Origin: Linepithema humile
Taxonomy: Eukaryota > Arthropoda > Insecta > Hymenoptera > Formicidae
DNA length: 64,000 nucleotides
Assembly: GCF_040581485.1 (NCBI RefSeq)
Contig: NC_090130.1
Coordinates: 29,985,418 to 30,049,417 of the forward strand
Reading direction: 5' to 3'
The notes beneath the pieces were generated by a model, which saw nothing but the letters and a program-made list of their open reading frames with translations, was not told the origin of the DNA and did no database searches. The translations under genes were made by a program, and so were the position numbers. Shown here one piece after another: positions 61,956 to 64,000 of the stretch. Within the stretch, counting starts at the first letter, position 1, and each line of letters opens with the position of its first letter.

Positions 61956-64000
61956 CTAAAACAGACACGAAATGCACAAAGGTAAATAAAATATGACATA
62001 AAAGATACCGAAATGACGCGTATCTTACAATAAAGTCATATCCGCTGTCAGATTACACTCGTATAAATGTGTCAAGGGCTACATTCGGACGTTGAAACTA
62101 CATGTGGAAATTTACCCTGATTTTGTGACGGTTCCAAATTAAAGAGGACCTCTCGGGCAGCGTTTAGCGCTCACACTGCCCGGCGGAAAACCGCACACCT
62201 AACGTAATATTATCACGACACGCTAAAAGCGCACAAAACTTAACACGGGATTACCATCGATCTGTTTTTCTTCAATTTCCGGCGTATTTGTAGCGCGACA
62301 TAAATCTATTCATTGAGCCTATCCACTCGCATCCGGGCTTGCGGTGGTAACTTTAGACGAAGTGGCTCGTGAGTTCGCAATTATCCGGACCCACCGGTAC
62401 GGATGTTTAGAAAACACACTGAAAATGTACGCCGGGTATTACTCCTCCCTTACGTTAATAGAGGAAGCGAATATAGTGCGGATATAACTTTAGTTGGTCG
62501 TATAATCGTAAAATCCGATCGTGTCCAAGCGGCTTTGCTTGTCGCGCTTAATCGATGAATAATTTAAATACCGTTCTTGCATTATCGACGCGGTAATTAC
62601 ATTTTCGCCCGACTCCTCTTCTCGTGTTTCTTGCACACAAAACTTCCACCACATTCATTTATTCGACGACCATCAAAACCGCCCCGTTCGTTCCGATTGT
62701 ATTATGCTGTCGCACCGGAAATGTCCATTTTGTACAAAAACGTCATCTCTAATTTCATTGGAAATTACATTTAATACAAATCATACATATTTGATTAAAA
62801 TCATTTCAGCTCTGTTCTTCAATTTTTCCAAATAAAAATTTTCACGTAAAACCGTTTGGCATTAACCGAGGATTTTCCGCAGATATGCTTGGCAATTAGA
62901 ATTCGTCGCACATGTCGCGCATTATTGTTATCATTTTATATTAATATTATGCAGATCTTTTCGAATTATTTGCTCACGATATCTTTCAATTATTCCTCAA
63001 AGCATTTTTTTACAAAATGCCTTTTGGAGAGCAGTTCCTCTTTAAGTTAATCGGAATTCGAGAACACAGAAGGTACTATGATTGATGTGAAATTAACGTG
63101 GTATTTGTTTTTGCGATAAAAAAAATATTTCCTATCGTGGCTTTCGCGTGAAATGAGATGAAACGTCATCGGTAATTTCGTTGATTGGTCTATTTTAATT
63201 GGTATTGTCGGTAATTAAATGTACATGATGATTATACTATAGGGATTTGCTCGACAGCTCGGAAGTCAATGGGCGTAACTGTGTAACGGGATTAACACGA
63301 GATTGCTTTTATTTATTCCTGCTTCCGATTTATTTATTCCCCGATGATTTAGCGGATTATAATGCGCAGTATTATGAGTTTTAAGCCGTTTGGTACTACG
63401 CGCACAGAAGCTACGCTTCCTAGAATTGATAGGGCATCCTTCGTAATCCGATACGCCAAATGCGTTTATACTCGATCAAAAGCCAGACGCGCGTAGCGCG
63501 ACGATATACATAACTGCTCGATCAACGTCCCGTTTATGAGCCTAGCTGAAATTATTAGCGCCTGATCATCAGAAATTTCATGATGAAATTCTATGGGCAA
63601 TTTATTTCGAATGGGAATAATTATTTTGATTCCAAACAATGTCTCATTTACATGAAATGTGTTATTGAATTTACACGAAGTAAATCACAGAATAGTAAAA
63701 ATGATGACGTGAGGGATGCACGTCGGGCGAAACAGCGCCATTATATGTCGATATAAACGAGGAAAAGTATTCGCATTGTTAGACGTGGCCAAAAAATGGC
63801 CGGGCTTTGTCGCCACCGTGCTGCGCCGCAAGTTCGGGAAAAAGTTTTACGCGCGACAGGTGTTTCGTGACGTGTATTTCCACGCGAGTCATTTTACATA
63901 AAATGGTTTTCTTATCTTGATGCATAGTTATTTTGCATAAACGACGAAAACTTATGCAAGGCGCTGCACGGAAATGCATCAACCGACGAGTCTGTATATA
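61956..64000. other. Non-coding DNA to the window end
   Basis: Mixed to AT-rich. It includes a small interrupted palindrome AATTTCAT-G-ATGAAATT near 63574-63590. The 61-codon frame at 63716-63901 and other short frames lack splice or motif support. No promoter could be assigned to the minus-strand candidate exon. Confidence 0.35.

Overview
This window looks like nuclear DNA of an insect, most probably a hymenopteran and perhaps an ant. The reasons are indirect. There are no long intact reading frames, no bacterial-style gene packing and no ribosome-binding sites. AT-rich blocks alternate with blocks rich in CG and CGCG, so CpG is not depleted. AG, AC, GCC and GTC microsatellites, homopolymer runs and long strand-asymmetric purine or pyrimidine tracts are abundant. 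No protein-coding gene, tRNA, rRNA or CRISPR array could be recognised by family, and the species call is inference.

Almost all of the window is non-coding (intergenic or intronic). By my own rough estimate (six frames, equal base use), about a dozen stop-free runs of 128 codons or more are expected by chance in 64 kb, so frame length alone is not evidence here. I looked instead for exons bounded by good splice sites with agreeing reading phase. Four small models result. (1) Plus strand 20390-20564 joined to 20800-20910: an 80-residue protein with one membrane segment, the best supported. (2) Plus strand 12715-13149 joined to 14273-14398: a possible 104-residue protein. (3) Plus strand 58689-58921 joined to 59040-59189: a possible 66-residue protein. 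(4) Minus strand 61955-61885 joined to 61356-61250: a possible 58-residue protein. A 167-bp exon with excellent splice sites but no open frame (23984-24150) and a 55-bp minus-strand exon candidate (5937-5883) stand alone. All need transcript evidence.

Layout: 1-841 is a long, diverged inverted repeat whose two arms carry the same reading frame; 842-1900 is AT-rich and may belong to the same mobile element. 1.9-12.7 kb is mixed non-coding DNA with a 22-G run near 2.8 kb and an AC repeat near 9.07 kb. 12.7-14.4 kb holds model 2. 15.8 kb has three tandem 32-33 bp units, each with a CAGCTG-like site. 17.4-17.9 kb is a purine-rich tract. 20.4-20.9 kb holds model 1 and 24.0 kb the non-coding exon. 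25.7-26.2 kb is a pyrimidine-rich tract. 26-40 kb is non-coding with many simple repeats. 40.6 kb has a transposon-end-like motif and 42.6-43.05 kb a cluster of CCCCTT motifs with a hairpin. 45-47.4 kb is AT-rich. 50.6-51.3 kb is a CG-dense patch beside AG repeats. 56.2-57.6 kb is a degenerate tandem array with a period of about 305-340 bp. 58.7-62.0 kb holds models 3 and 4.

No functional interplay between the candidate genes can be read from the sequence.
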